Part shown: piece after piece, positions 1 to 7,278 of the stretch
Position numbering within the stretch: the first letter of the stretch is position 1
Layout: every line of letters starts with the position of its first letter
Notes under the pieces: generated by a model
Databases searched by the model: none
What the model was told of the DNA's origin: nothing
What the model saw: the letters and a program-made list of their open reading frames with translations, nothing else
Made by a program: the position numbers and the translations under genes
Origin: Brevibacillus brevis
Lineage (GTDB): Bacteria > Bacillota > Bacilli > Brevibacillales > Brevibacillaceae
Reading direction: 5' to 3'
NCBI RefSeq assembly: GCF_031583145.1
Contig: NZ_CP134050.1
Coordinates: forward strand, 1,388,501-1,452,500
DNA: 64,000 nucleotides

Positions 1-1
1 A

Positions 2-412
2 GCGACGATCATGGATTGGGAAGATGTCCGGTACGATTTTCCTTCCAAGGATTTGACCCGTCTTCTCGACAGCGTCATCGCACACGACCCAAATTGGAAA
101 GCGAAGAAGCTTCACCTGCTGCTGTCCGCCTACCTGCAAGAAAACCCGCTCACTTCGCAGCAAAAAAGCCTGCTGTTTGTGGACATGGCTTTTCCCCATA
201 TCTTTGAGCGGTTTTTACGCAAGAAAATTTACGTTCGGATGAGCTTGAATCAGGTGAAACAGTTCCTTCGCAGAGAAAAGCAAAAGACCAAAGAGCTGCT
301 GCGAAGGGCGAGGGAGGGACAAACAGCCATCCAGCAGGAGGAAGCGAGCGCCTCTTCTGGAATCACGGCCGCTCCTTGTCACCGCGAAGCGATCCGTGGT
401 AAGATGGGGTAA
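2..412 (+). CDS. Spore-coat CotS-family kinase-like protein, C-terminal part (5' end outside the window)
   Basis: The reading frame is open to the left edge, so the start codon lies outside the window; the ATG at 11 has no visible ribosome site. The visible part is about 136 residues. Its first residues (TIMDWEDVRYD) resemble the metal-binding aspartate segment of the aminoglycoside-phosphotransferase/CotS fold, followed by helical, Lys/Arg-rich sequence and a low-complexity tail. In spore formers this family includes CotS/YutH/YsxE-like coat proteins. The kinase N-lobe cannot be seen, so the assignment rests on the C-lobe only. It could also be another APH-type kinase. Confidence 0.5.
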   Translation, partial: ATIMDWEDVRYDFPSKDLTRLLDSVIAHDPNWKAKKLHLLLSAYLQENPLTSQQKSLLFVDMAFPHIFERFLRKKIYVRMSLNQVKQFLRREKQKTKELLRRAREGQTAIQQEEASASSGITAAPCHREAIRGKMG

Positions 413-441
413 TTTACCACAGGGGAGAAGGAGAGGAGAAG

Positions 442-966
442 ATGGCGGGTCAGGTGCACTTGGCGACTCCATCCATGGAGTGGCGAGAAGAGTATATGGC
501 TTTTTACCAAGAGTGGAAGCAAAGCGGGGAGAGGATCGTCCCGTGGATCGTGGACAAGGACCCGACCGACTTCGCGGCGTACGTTCGCTTTTTGCAGGAC
601 GAAAGTCTCGGCGCGAATCTGCGGCCGGGGTGGGTGGCGACGTCTACGTATTGGCTGGTCAACGAGCAGGGCAAGATCGCAGGAGCGGTCAATATACGCC
701 ATGGTTTGACGGACAAGCTGCTGGAAACGGGAGGCCATATCGGCTACGGGGTGGTTCCGTCCCAGCGGAGAAAAGGCTACGCTACCCAGATTCTCGCGCA
801 GTCGCTGCAAAAGGCGAGGGAGCTGGGGATCACGCGTGTGCTTGTGACATGCGATCGGGGCAATGCCGGCTCGGAGAAGACCATCGTAAAAAACAGCGGC
901 GTATTCGAGTCGGAATTCATCGAAGCGGACGGCAATGTAGTGCGGCGGTTTTGGATCGAGCTGTAG
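442..966 (+). CDS. GNAT-family N-acetyltransferase
   Basis: A 174-residue protein of typical single-domain GNAT length. The acetyl-CoA-binding motif A is visible around residues 99-117 (GYGVVPSQRRKGYATQIL), followed by a helix and the CDRGNAGS segment typical of RimL/YkkB-like members. The start has a good AAGGAGAGG ribosome site 5 bases upstream. The substrate cannot be deduced. It stands alone, with an intrinsic terminator directly after its stop codon. Confidence 0.85.
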   Translation: MAGQVHLATPSMEWREEYMAFYQEWKQSGERIVPWIVDKDPTDFAAYVRFLQDESLGANLRPGWVATSTYWLVNEQGKIAGAVNIRHGLTDKLLETGGHIGYGVVPSQRRKGYATQILAQSLQKARELGITRVLVTCDRGNAGSEKTIVKNSGVFESEFIEADGNVVRRFWIEL

Positions 967-970
967 ACGA

Positions 971-1000
971 AAGAGAGGGAGAGAAGCCCTCTTTTTTTTA
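971..1000 (+). terminator. Intrinsic terminator after the acetyltransferase
   Basis: The stem AAGAGAGGG (971-979) pairs with CCCTCTTTT (987-995) through G-C, A-T and one G-T pair around a 7-base loop, and runs into a T tract. It separates the acetyltransferase from the next operon. Confidence 0.75.
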
Positions 1001-1115
1001 TTTGGGGTGTTGATAGATATCTTTTGTTTTATAAATATTCTTTATATTCCGAATAGTCCTTGCCTATTTATATCCCTCGAAATAAAATATCAGTAATATT
1101 CTTCTAGCTATACTC

Positions 1116-1143
1116 CTGACAGAAAATTCATACGATATATAAT
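1116..1143 (+). promoter_or_regulatory. Sigma-A-like promoter of the amidinotransferase/ABC operon
   Basis: CTGACA (1116-1121, 5 of 6 matches to the -35 consensus), a 16-bp spacer and TATAAT (1138-1143, perfect). It lies in a markedly AT-rich 200-bp stretch (about 1005-1200), unlike the GC-rich surroundings. Transcription would begin near 1150, about 55 bases before the first gene. Confidence 0.65.
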
Positions 1144-1204
1144 CCAGCCATTGTTGGACTTATATAAATTGTTCTTACTCAAAAAGGAGTGAAGCATCTA
1201 CGTT

Positions 1205-2155
1205 ATGAGAGTGAATGTACAAGGCGAGCGTTGGTTCCCGTCGGAAAAGGTATTCTCGGAGGATATGCCCGAGCTGTGGGGCAACTGGTATTGTGATTCA
1301 GAGGTGGGCACGCTTCGTTCCGTCTTGATGAGAAGGCCGGGTCAGGAAATCGAAATCGTAAACGAGAGCAATTTCTCGGAGTTCCGCTGGAAGGCGGCGA
1401 TGGTGCCGGAGCGGGCTCGGGCTCAGCAGGATGCATTGGCCCAGATCTACCGGGATCACGGAATTGAGGTTCACTACGTGGAAAACATGCGGGAAGACAA
1501 GCCGAATGCCCTGTATTTGCGAGACCTGGTCGTAACGACACCAGAGGGAGCTATCGTCTGTCGGCCGGCGATCGAAGCGCGGCGGGGGGAAGAGAGGTAC
1601 GTCGCCGAACAGTTGGCCAAGCTGGGTGTGCCGATCATCAAGACGATCAACGGTGATGGTTTTTTCGATGGTGCATGCCTGATGTGGGTCGATCGGCGGA
1701 CAGTCATCATCGGTACAGGGGCTCGGGCCAACGAGGCAGGGGCGAAGCAGGTCGAAGCAGAGCTGCGCAATCTCGGAGTGACCGATTTCATTCGCTTTCC
1801 GATTCCGTATGGACACGCTCATATCGATGGGCTCCTGAACATTGCGGATAAACGGACGGTGGTCCTGTTCCCTTGGCAGGTTCCCTACGATGTTGTCAAA
1901 CCGCTGTTAGACAGAGATTTTACAGTAATCGAAGCGACCAATCCGGTCGAAGTGAAAGAGACCTTTTGCACGAATTTCGTAGCTCTTCAGCCGGGAAAAG
2001 TCGTCATGCCGGCGGGGAATCCGGAGACGAAAGCCAAGATGGAGATGGCCGGGATCGAGGTGATCGAGACGGAAATGGACGAGATCATAAAGGGGTGGGG
2101 CTCCATCCACTGTATGACGGCGTTTTTGCGCAGAGATCCGCTGGTCATCGACTGA
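1205..2155 (+). CDS. Amidinotransferase / dimethylarginine dimethylaminohydrolase-superfamily enzyme
   Basis: A 316-residue protein of the guanidino-group-modifying enzyme superfamily (arginine deiminase, DDAH, amidinotransferase; COG1834-like). Landmarks in order: EVGTLRSVLMRRPG (33-46), the RD pair (106-107), a GDGFFDGACLMW segment (150-161), His206 in HAHIDGLLNIAD, and the nucleophilic Cys303 in GSIHCMT near the C-terminus. Family members hydrolyse or transfer the guanidino carbon of arginine derivatives via a Cys-amidino intermediate. The usual FEGxD-type motif reads FDGAC, so the substrate-binding acid is changed. The ribosome site AAGGAG sits a rather long 15 bases before the ATG. It heads an operon with a polar amino acid importer, which suggests uptake and breakdown of an arginine-like compound. 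The exact substrate is unknown. Confidence 0.8.
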   Translation: MRVNVQGERWFPSEKVFSEDMPELWGNWYCDSEVGTLRSVLMRRPGQEIEIVNESNFSEFRWKAAMVPERARAQQDALAQIYRDHGIEVHYVENMREDKPNALYLRDLVVTTPEGAIVCRPAIEARRGEERYVAEQLAKLGVPIIKTINGDGFFDGACLMWVDRRTVIIGTGARANEAGAKQVEAELRNLGVTDFIRFPIPYGHAHIDGLLNIADKRTVVLFPWQVPYDVVKPLLDRDFTVIEATNPVEVKETFCTNFVALQPGKVVMPAGNPETKAKMEMAGIEVIETEMDEIIKGWGSIHCMTAFLRRDPLVID

Positions 2156-2192
2156 CTGGCAATATACGTGAATCGATTAGGGGGGAATGACG

Positions 2193-3014
2193 ATGAAGAA
2201 ATGGGCGTTCATATGGATCGCTTTGCTGCTGGTGATGATGACGGGATGTTCCCAGGAGGCCGTAGGGGGAGTGAGCGGCCCCTCGACCATCCAAAAAGTA
2301 GTGGACAAGAAGAAGCTGGTCATTGGTACATCTCCCGGCTACTTCCCGTTTGAGATGAAAGACAAGGAAGGAAAATTCGTTGGATACGATATGGACTTGG
2401 GCAGAGCGATTGCAGACGCCTTGAAGGTGGAAGTGGAGTTTAAAGAGTTTGAGTTTAGCGGCCTCATTCCTGCGTTGCAGACGGGGGATATCGACATGGT
2501 CATCTCGGGTGTGACGATTCGGGGGGATCGCGCGCTGGCTGTCAGCTTCTCGGACCCGTATTACTCTGCAGGCCAAGTGATCATGGTGCCAAAAAAGGAC
2601 GGATCGACGAAGACATGGCAGGACCTCGACCAACCGGGGAAAAAGATTACCGTTTCCCAAGGGACGACAGGAGCCTTGCTGGCCAAGCAATTGTTCAAAA
2701 ATGCGCAGGTCATGGACTTTGATGGCTTCACCAATGCGGCGCTGGCCGTGAAGCAAGGACAGGCCGATGCGATCGTCTTTGACGAGCCGGGCATCCGAGT
2801 GTATGAAATTTTGAATGGCGACTCCGTCAGAGGTGTGTACGATGTCTTGTCCAGCGAAAATCTGGGGATCGCCGTACCGCTGAACGACCATGCCACGGTG
2901 CAATGGCTCAATTCATTTTTGGCCTCGTATCGCAATGGACCGGCTGATCAGGCGTCCATCCATAAATGGTTCAAATCGAACGAATGGATCAATCAGGTCC
3001 AGCAGAGCAACTAG
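2193..3014 (+). CDS. Amino acid ABC transporter substrate-binding lipoprotein
   Basis: A 273-residue extracytoplasmic binding protein (SBP_bac_3 family). The signal peptide MKKWAFIWIALLLVMMTGCS carries a lipobox with Cys19 as the lipidation site. The mature part begins with the family's typical KKLVIGTSPGYFPFE and continues YDMDLGRAIADAL. The ATG at 2193 is preferred: it lies 7 bases after an AGGGGGGA ribosome site, whereas the ATG at 2187 abuts that site. The protein should capture a polar amino acid and deliver it to the downstream permease. Confidence 0.93.
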   Translation: MKKWAFIWIALLLVMMTGCSQEAVGGVSGPSTIQKVVDKKKLVIGTSPGYFPFEMKDKEGKFVGYDMDLGRAIADALKVEVEFKEFEFSGLIPALQTGDIDMVISGVTIRGDRALAVSFSDPYYSAGQVIMVPKKDGSTKTWQDLDQPGKKITVSQGTTGALLAKQLFKNAQVMDFDGFTNAALAVKQGQADAIVFDEPGIRVYEILNGDSVRGVYDVLSSENLGIAVPLNDHATVQWLNSFLASYRNGPADQASIHKWFKSNEWINQVQQSN

Positions 3015-3063
3015 CCGCTCATGACTCCCGGAAAGCAAACGGATAGAAGGAGGTTTGGGCAAA

Positions 3064-3717
3064 ATGGGTGGATCGTGGAGTGTGATTCCGCAAAATCTTG
3101 ATTTGCTATGGGACGGCTTGCTGTTAACGCTGCAATTGTCCGCATGTGCGCTGCTCGTCAGCATACCAGTGGGAATCCTGCTGGGCCTTTGCAGGATTTC
3201 CCGCAATCGGGTTGTTTCTTTTCTGGCGGTCAGCTATGTGGAATTTATCCGTGGTGTTCCCTTGCTGGTCCTGTTAATGTGGATTTACTTTGTTCTTGGA
3301 AAGATCTTGAAGCTGGGACCTTTTTGGTCAGGTGTTGTCGGCTTGGGACTGTTTTCCGCAGCATTCATCGCGGAAATCGTCCGGGCAGGGATTCAAGCTG
3401 TGCCCCGTGGACAGATGGAAGCAGCGCGCTCTTCAGGAATGAGCTATGTTCAGGCCATGCGCCTTATCATATTGCCGCAAGCGTTCCGCAAAGTGCTGCC
3501 GCCCATGGCTTCCCAATTTATCACGCTGATCAAGGACTCTTCTCTGGTTTCGGTCATCTCCGTGGTTGATCTGACGCTGGTCGCCAAAAACCTGGTTGCG
3601 ACTTCCTTTCGCGCCTTGGAAGTGTGGACCTTTGTCGCCATTCTGTATTTCTGCATCACGTTTTTCCTGTCGCAATTAATCAGTTTGCTCGAGCGGCGAT
3701 ATCGCGTATCGGATTAA
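3064..3717 (+). CDS. Amino acid ABC transporter permease (HisM/GlnP type)
   Basis: A 217-residue membrane protein with about five hydrophobic segments. The EAA loop (residues about 118-150, around GQMEAARSSGMSYVQAM) is the contact site for the ATPase. The ATG at 3064 is chosen because it lies 10 bases from the AAGGAGG site; the in-frame TTG at 3055 is too close. With only one permease gene in the operon, the transporter probably works with a permease homodimer, as is usual in Gram-positive polar amino acid importers. Confidence 0.93.
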   Translation: MGGSWSVIPQNLDLLWDGLLLTLQLSACALLVSIPVGILLGLCRISRNRVVSFLAVSYVEFIRGVPLLVLLMWIYFVLGKILKLGPFWSGVVGLGLFSAAFIAEIVRAGIQAVPRGQMEAARSSGMSYVQAMRLIILPQAFRKVLPPMASQFITLIKDSSLVSVISVVDLTLVAKNLVATSFRALEVWTFVAILYFCITFFLSQLISLLERRYRVSD

Positions 3718-3754
3718 AGGAACGCTGCCAAGAATTTGCGAAGGAGGGTGGACT

Positions 3755-4483
3755 GTGATCCGAATCAAGCAGGTGAACAAAAGCTTCGGAAGCGTACGAG
3801 TATTGAAAGACATCGATCTGGAGATCCCGCAGTCGCACGTCTACGCCCTGATCGGACCAAGCGGCGCGGGCAAAAGCACGCTGATTCGCAGTATCAACGC
3901 ACTGGAGTCCATCCAGGGCGGAGAGATTATCGTAGATGGCATTTCTGTCCATGACAGGAAGACCGACATCAATCGTCTTCGTTCCGACATTGGTTTCGTC
4001 TTTCAATCGTTCAATTTGTATCCTCATCTTACGGCTGTGGAGAATGTCGCCATTGCCCCGATACAAGTGAAAAAGGTGCCGAAAGAGCAGGCAGAAGAAA
4101 AGGCAAGAGCACTGCTGGCCTCCCTCGGGCTGGGAGAAAAATTCGGGTCATATCCTGCTCAGCTTTCCGGCGGGCAGCAGCAGCGGGTGGCCATTGCCCG
4201 GGCGTTGGCGATGGATCCAAAGGTGATGCTGTTCGATGAACCGACCTCAGCGCTTGATCCGGAGATGATCAAGGAAGTCCTCGACGCCATCCGGAATCTG
4301 GCGTCCACTGGAATGACGATGGTCGTCGTTACCCACGAGATGGGGTTTGCCCGGGAAATTTGCAATCAGATCGTATTTATGGCGGATGGAAAGATCGTGG
4401 AAGTGGCTTCACCTGAAGTGTTCTTTACCAATCCCCAGACAGATCGGGCGAAGGATTTTCTCTCCAAGGTATTAAATCACTAG
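3755..4483 (+). CDS. Amino acid ABC transporter ATP-binding protein (GlnQ type)
   Basis: A 242-residue ATPase with Walker [10 protein letters not shown] (34-42), signature LSGGQQQR, Walker [14 protein letters not shown] and the switch histidine in VVTHEMGF. It uses a GTG start 7 bases after AAGGAGG. Length and sequence match the polar-amino-acid branch (GlnQ/HisP/ArtP). It powers the transporter formed with the two preceding genes. Confidence 0.95.
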   Translation: MIRIKQVNKSFGSVRVLKDIDLEIPQSHVYALIGPSGAGKSTLIRSINALESIQGGEIIVDGISVHDRKTDINRLRSDIGFVFQSFNLYPHLTAVENVAIAPIQVKKVPKEQAEEKARALLASLGLGEKFGSYPAQLSGGQQQRVAIARALAMDPKVMLFDEPTSALDPEMIKEVLDAIRNLASTGMTMVVVTHEMGFAREICNQIVFMADGKIVEVASPEVFFTNPQTDRAKDFLSKVLNH

Positions 4484-4499
4484 GCGAGAGAGGGGAGGC

Positions 4500-4782
4500 A
4501 TGGATGTGAAAGCCGATTTGATCCGAGCCTTCCTCCTATTAAACCGGATCCCATCCGCAACATCGTGCCCAATCTCGTCTATTCGGCCAGAGGCAGTGAG
4601 GTCGAGACCGTCATCATCGACGGGCAGATCATTATGGAAGACCGCAAGCTGCTGACCGTGGATGAAAAGCAGCCGTTCGAGCAGTGCAGGAGGCAGCAAA
4701 GAGCATCAGCCCTCGCTCTCGTGACGATATTGCGGCAGCCCGCAGTGACGTCTACCAAATGATGGAGGATGGATATTTATGA
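4500..4782 (+). pseudogene. Degenerate C-terminal remnant of a cytosine/guanine-deaminase-type amidohydrolase
   Basis: Three short stretches in different frames match the C-terminus of the TrzN/AtzA/SsnA amidohydrolase family. The first is MDVKADLI, beginning at an ATG with a good AGGGGAGG site (4500). The second, after a frame change near 4535, is KPDPIRNIVPNLVYSARGS and the VETVIIDGQIIMEDRKLLTVDE stretch. The third, after another change near 4680, is AVQEAAKS and a tail ending at 4782 with an ATGA overlap onto the next gene. Roughly 370 N-terminal residues, including all metal ligands, are missing. The original ribosome site and start seem to be kept, which suggests an internal deletion followed by frameshifts. 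It is a dead gene inside an otherwise intact operon. Confidence 0.7.
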
Positions 4783-6401
4783 CGACGATTTACACGAACG
4801 GAAAATTTTATACTTTCGACGCCCATCATCCGCAGGCAGAGGCAGTGGTGGTCAGAGACGGCAGAATCATCGACTTGGGAAGCCATCGCGATATGCTTTT
4901 GCAGTGGGGACGATCAGATGCAGTCGTGAAGGATCTAAGTGGAAAAATGGTCACACCGGGCCTGATTGACAGTCACCTGCACATGTCCGCGATCGCGACG
5001 AAGCTGCTGACGACGGATCTCGGAAAGGTCACCTCCAAAGATCAGCTGCTGCAAGCAGTAAAGGAGCAGGCTGATCAGACGCCCGCCCATGAATGGGTAC
5101 AAGGCAGGGGATGGGACGAGAATCGATTTGCGGACGGCGTATTGCCTACCATCGAAGAGCTGGACAGGGTCGCGCCGCACTGCCCGATTTTTCTGACCCG
5201 GGTATGCGGTCACGTCTATTTGGTGAACAGCAAAGCGCTTCAGGTCGCTGGCTATCACACAGACATGGAGATTCCGTCTGGCGGTACCGTCGTGCTGGAT
5301 CCACAGACGAAAAAACCGACGGGCTTGCTGCTGGAAACGGCATCGGCCATCATTACAAGGCACATTCCAGAGCCTAGCTACCAACAGTTCAAGGATTCGC
5401 TGCGCCAGGCGATGCGGCTCGCGATTGAAGTCGGCCTGACGAGTGTCCATACGGAGGATCTGCGCACGTATGGGAGCTTGGATCAAACGTGGCAGCTGTA
5501 CGACGAGCTGCTGAACCAGGAGCAAAATCGGCTTCGCTGCAATCTGCTCATCTACTATCCACATGTGAAGCGACTGCGGGAGCTCGGTATGTATGCAGGT
5601 TACGGGAACGAGACACTGCAGATCGGCGCTGTCAAAATTTTTGCCGACGGGAGCTTTGGCGGTCGAACGGCTCTCCTTTCTGCGCCGTATACGGACGATC
5701 CGGGCAACGTGGGAAGTGAAATCCACGACAACGATACCTTGCATGCGCTCTTTCGGGAAGCACGGGACGCACACATGCCGATTGCCGTGCACACGATCGG
5801 GGATCAGGCATTGGAAAACGTCTTGAATACGCTGGAGCGATTCCCGGCGGTAGCCTTCCGTGACCGCATCATCCATACGTCCTTGCTTCGTCCGGATCAG
5901 CTGCAGCGGCTGAGGCGCCCGAGTATCGTTGCCGATATCCAGCCGCGGTTTGTCGCCTCCGACTTCCCATGGGTAGCGGATCGAATCGGCCGGGAGCGGG
6001 CCGAACAAACGTATATCTGGAAGAGCATGCTCGAGGCTGGCATTATGTGCGCGGGAGGTTCGGACGCGCCGGTGGAGCCGCTGGAGCCGCTGTTGGGCAT
6101 TCACGCCGCAGTCACCAGGAGAACGCCGGAGGATACGCACGGAGGATACTATCCTGCCCAAAACCTGACGATGGAAGAAGCTCTGCGTCTGTTCACCTTT
6201 GGCGGCGCGCTGGCCACGAATGAAGAGACCATCAAAGGCAGCATCAGTCGCGGAAAGCTTGCAGACATGACGGTCTACTCGCAAAACCTCCTGGAGCAAA
6301 AGGACGCTGATGAGGTGCTGCAGACGAAAATAGACATGACAGTAATCAACGGAGAAATTTGCTATGAGCGCGGAGGAAACAAAAACCTTTGTGAAATCTG
6401 A
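4779..6401 (+). CDS. YtcJ-type metal-dependent amidohydrolase
   Basis: A 540-residue amidohydrolase (amidohydrolase_3). It starts with the small beta domain, reaches the metal-binding HxH pair His66/His68 in GLIDSHLHM, then KIFADGSFGGRTALL, the HTIGD motif, and the late aspartate in GGSDAPVEPLEP; the beta domain closes the chain. Enzymes of this family hydrolyse amides or related C-N bonds of small molecules; the substrate is unknown. The start codon overlaps the stop of the preceding remnant (ATGA), which indicates translational coupling in the ancestral operon. Its place after an amidinotransferase and an amino acid importer suggests it acts on the imported compound or its product. Confidence 0.88.
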   Translation: MTTIYTNGKFYTFDAHHPQAEAVVVRDGRIIDLGSHRDMLLQWGRSDAVVKDLSGKMVTPGLIDSHLHMSAIATKLLTTDLGKVTSKDQLLQAVKEQADQTPAHEWVQGRGWDENRFADGVLPTIEELDRVAPHCPIFLTRVCGHVYLVNSKALQVAGYHTDMEIPSGGTVVLDPQTKKPTGLLLETASAIITRHIPEPSYQQFKDSLRQAMRLAIEVGLTSVHTEDLRTYGSLDQTWQLYDELLNQEQNRLRCNLLIYYPHVKRLRELGMYAGYGNETLQIGAVKIFADGSFGGRTALLSAPYTDDPGNVGSEIHDNDTLHALFREARDAHMPIAVHTIGDQALENVLNTLERFPAVAFRDRIIHTSLLRPDQLQRLRRPSIVADIQPRFVASDFPWVADRIGRERAEQTYIWKSMLEAGIMCAGGSDAPVEPLEPLLGIHAAVTRRTPEDTHGGYYPAQNLTMEEALRLFTFGGALATNEETIKGSISRGKLADMTVYSQNLLEQKDADEVLQTKIDMTVINGEICYERGGNKNLCEI

Positions 6402-6467
6402 GTGGCGGATGCATAGAGAGAGTGGGGAAAAAGCAAATGTAACGGGTAGGGCAGCCTACTATTCTTC

Positions 6468-6505
6468 AAACCTGCTGGAGGATACACTTCAGGGGTTTTC
6501 TTTTT
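6468..6505 (+). terminator. Probable terminator of the amidinotransferase/ABC operon
   Basis: AAACC (6468-6472) can pair with GGTTT (6494-6498), with further imperfect pairing inside, and is followed by TTCTTTTT. The stem is short and bulged, so this is a moderate call. Confidence 0.4.
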
Positions 6506-6517
6506 GAAAACATAGTA

Positions 6518-6540
6518 TATAATTATGTTGTGTTACACAA
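6518..6540 (+). promoter_or_regulatory. -10 box with adjoining inverted repeat (candidate operator) before the FAD protein
   Basis: A perfect TATAAT (6518-6523) has no good -35 at 16-18 bp. Five bases downstream lies TTGTGT-T-ACACAA (6528-6540), a perfect 6-bp inverted repeat that would cover the transcription start. This is the usual position for a repressor operator; the regulator is unknown. Confidence 0.5.
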
Positions 6541-6560
6541 TATGGAAAGGGGAGCTGCAC

Positions 6561-7130
6561 GTGTACGATATCATCATTATCGGAGCAGGTCCAGCGGGCG
6601 GCAGCGCAGCGCTGTTCGCGGCCAAAGCAGGAAAAAAGACGCTGTTGATTGACAATGATAAAAGCATGACCAAACGCGCCTGGATGGAAAATCACTACGG
6701 CATCATGGAAATTTCGGGTCCCGACCTGATCGAGATCGGGAAAAAGCAGGCGGAGAAATTCGGCGCCGAGCTGGTGACCGATCAAGTGACCAACATCGTA
6801 AAAGGCGAACAGGGTCTGACCGTAGAAACGGCGGAAAAAGGCTCCTTTGAAGCGAAACACGTGATTTTGGCTACGGGTGCGCTGGTCAATCTGGCTGAAA
6901 CAGCGGGCGTCAAGACCAAGGAAGGCACCGAGCCGCGCATCAAGACCGTGGTGGATGTGGATGCCCAAGGCAAGACCAATGTCCCCGGGATCTGGGCGGC
7001 AGGTACGTGCGCTGGCGTGAGCGTACATACGATCATCACCTCCGGGGATGGGGCCAAAGTAGCGATCAACGTCATCAGCGAGCTGAACGGCGAGCGCTAT
7101 GTGGATCACGACGTTTTGAAAACGAACTAA
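6561..7130 (+). CDS. Small FAD-dependent oxidoreductase (thioredoxin-reductase-like fold, no NAD(P) domain)
   Basis: A 189-residue protein with a GTG start 6 bases after AAAGGGGAG. It opens with the dinucleotide-binding motif IIGAGPAGGSAAL and an acidic strand end (LLID). It ends with VPGIWAAGTCAGVSVHTIITSGDGA, the second FAD motif in which the usual GD reads GT. Compared with thioredoxin reductase (about 310 residues), the central NAD(P)H domain and the redox CxxC are absent. It therefore looks like an FAD-binding half-protein that would need another electron donor. It is probably expressed alone, between a candidate operator and a terminator. Confidence 0.75.
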   Translation: MYDIIIIGAGPAGGSAALFAAKAGKKTLLIDNDKSMTKRAWMENHYGIMEISGPDLIEIGKKQAEKFGAELVTDQVTNIVKGEQGLTVETAEKGSFEAKHVILATGALVNLAETAGVKTKEGTEPRIKTVVDVDAQGKTNVPGIWAAGTCAGVSVHTIITSGDGAKVAINVISELNGERYVDHDVLKTN

Positions 7131-7147
7131 GCTTTGCAGGAAAACGG

Positions 7148-7187
7148 CCAGTCAACACGAATGCTATCGTGTTTGGCTGGTTATTTT
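7148..7187 (+). terminator. Intrinsic terminator after the FAD protein
   Basis: CCAGTCAACACGA (7148-7160) pairs with TCGTGTTTGGCTGG (7167-7180) with one bulge and one wobble, followed by TTATTTTTG. Confidence 0.7.
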
Positions 7188-7198
7188 TGTTTCTGACT

Positions 7199-7254
7199 TA
7201 GGCTAGCCTATAGGAGGAGGCGAAATTGACTATCATAGGAGAAAATAGTCTGAT
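7199..7254 (+). promoter_or_regulatory. 12-bp palindrome and candidate promoter before the MFS exporter
   Basis: TAGGCTAGCCTA (7199-7210) is a perfect palindrome. TTGACT (7226-7231) and TCTGAT (7249-7254) could form a promoter with a 17-bp spacer, placing the palindrome just upstream of the -35. A local regulator binding here is possible, but no regulator gene is adjacent. Confidence 0.35.
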
Positions 7255-7278
7255 TATGAACCAATTGGAGGGAACTGC

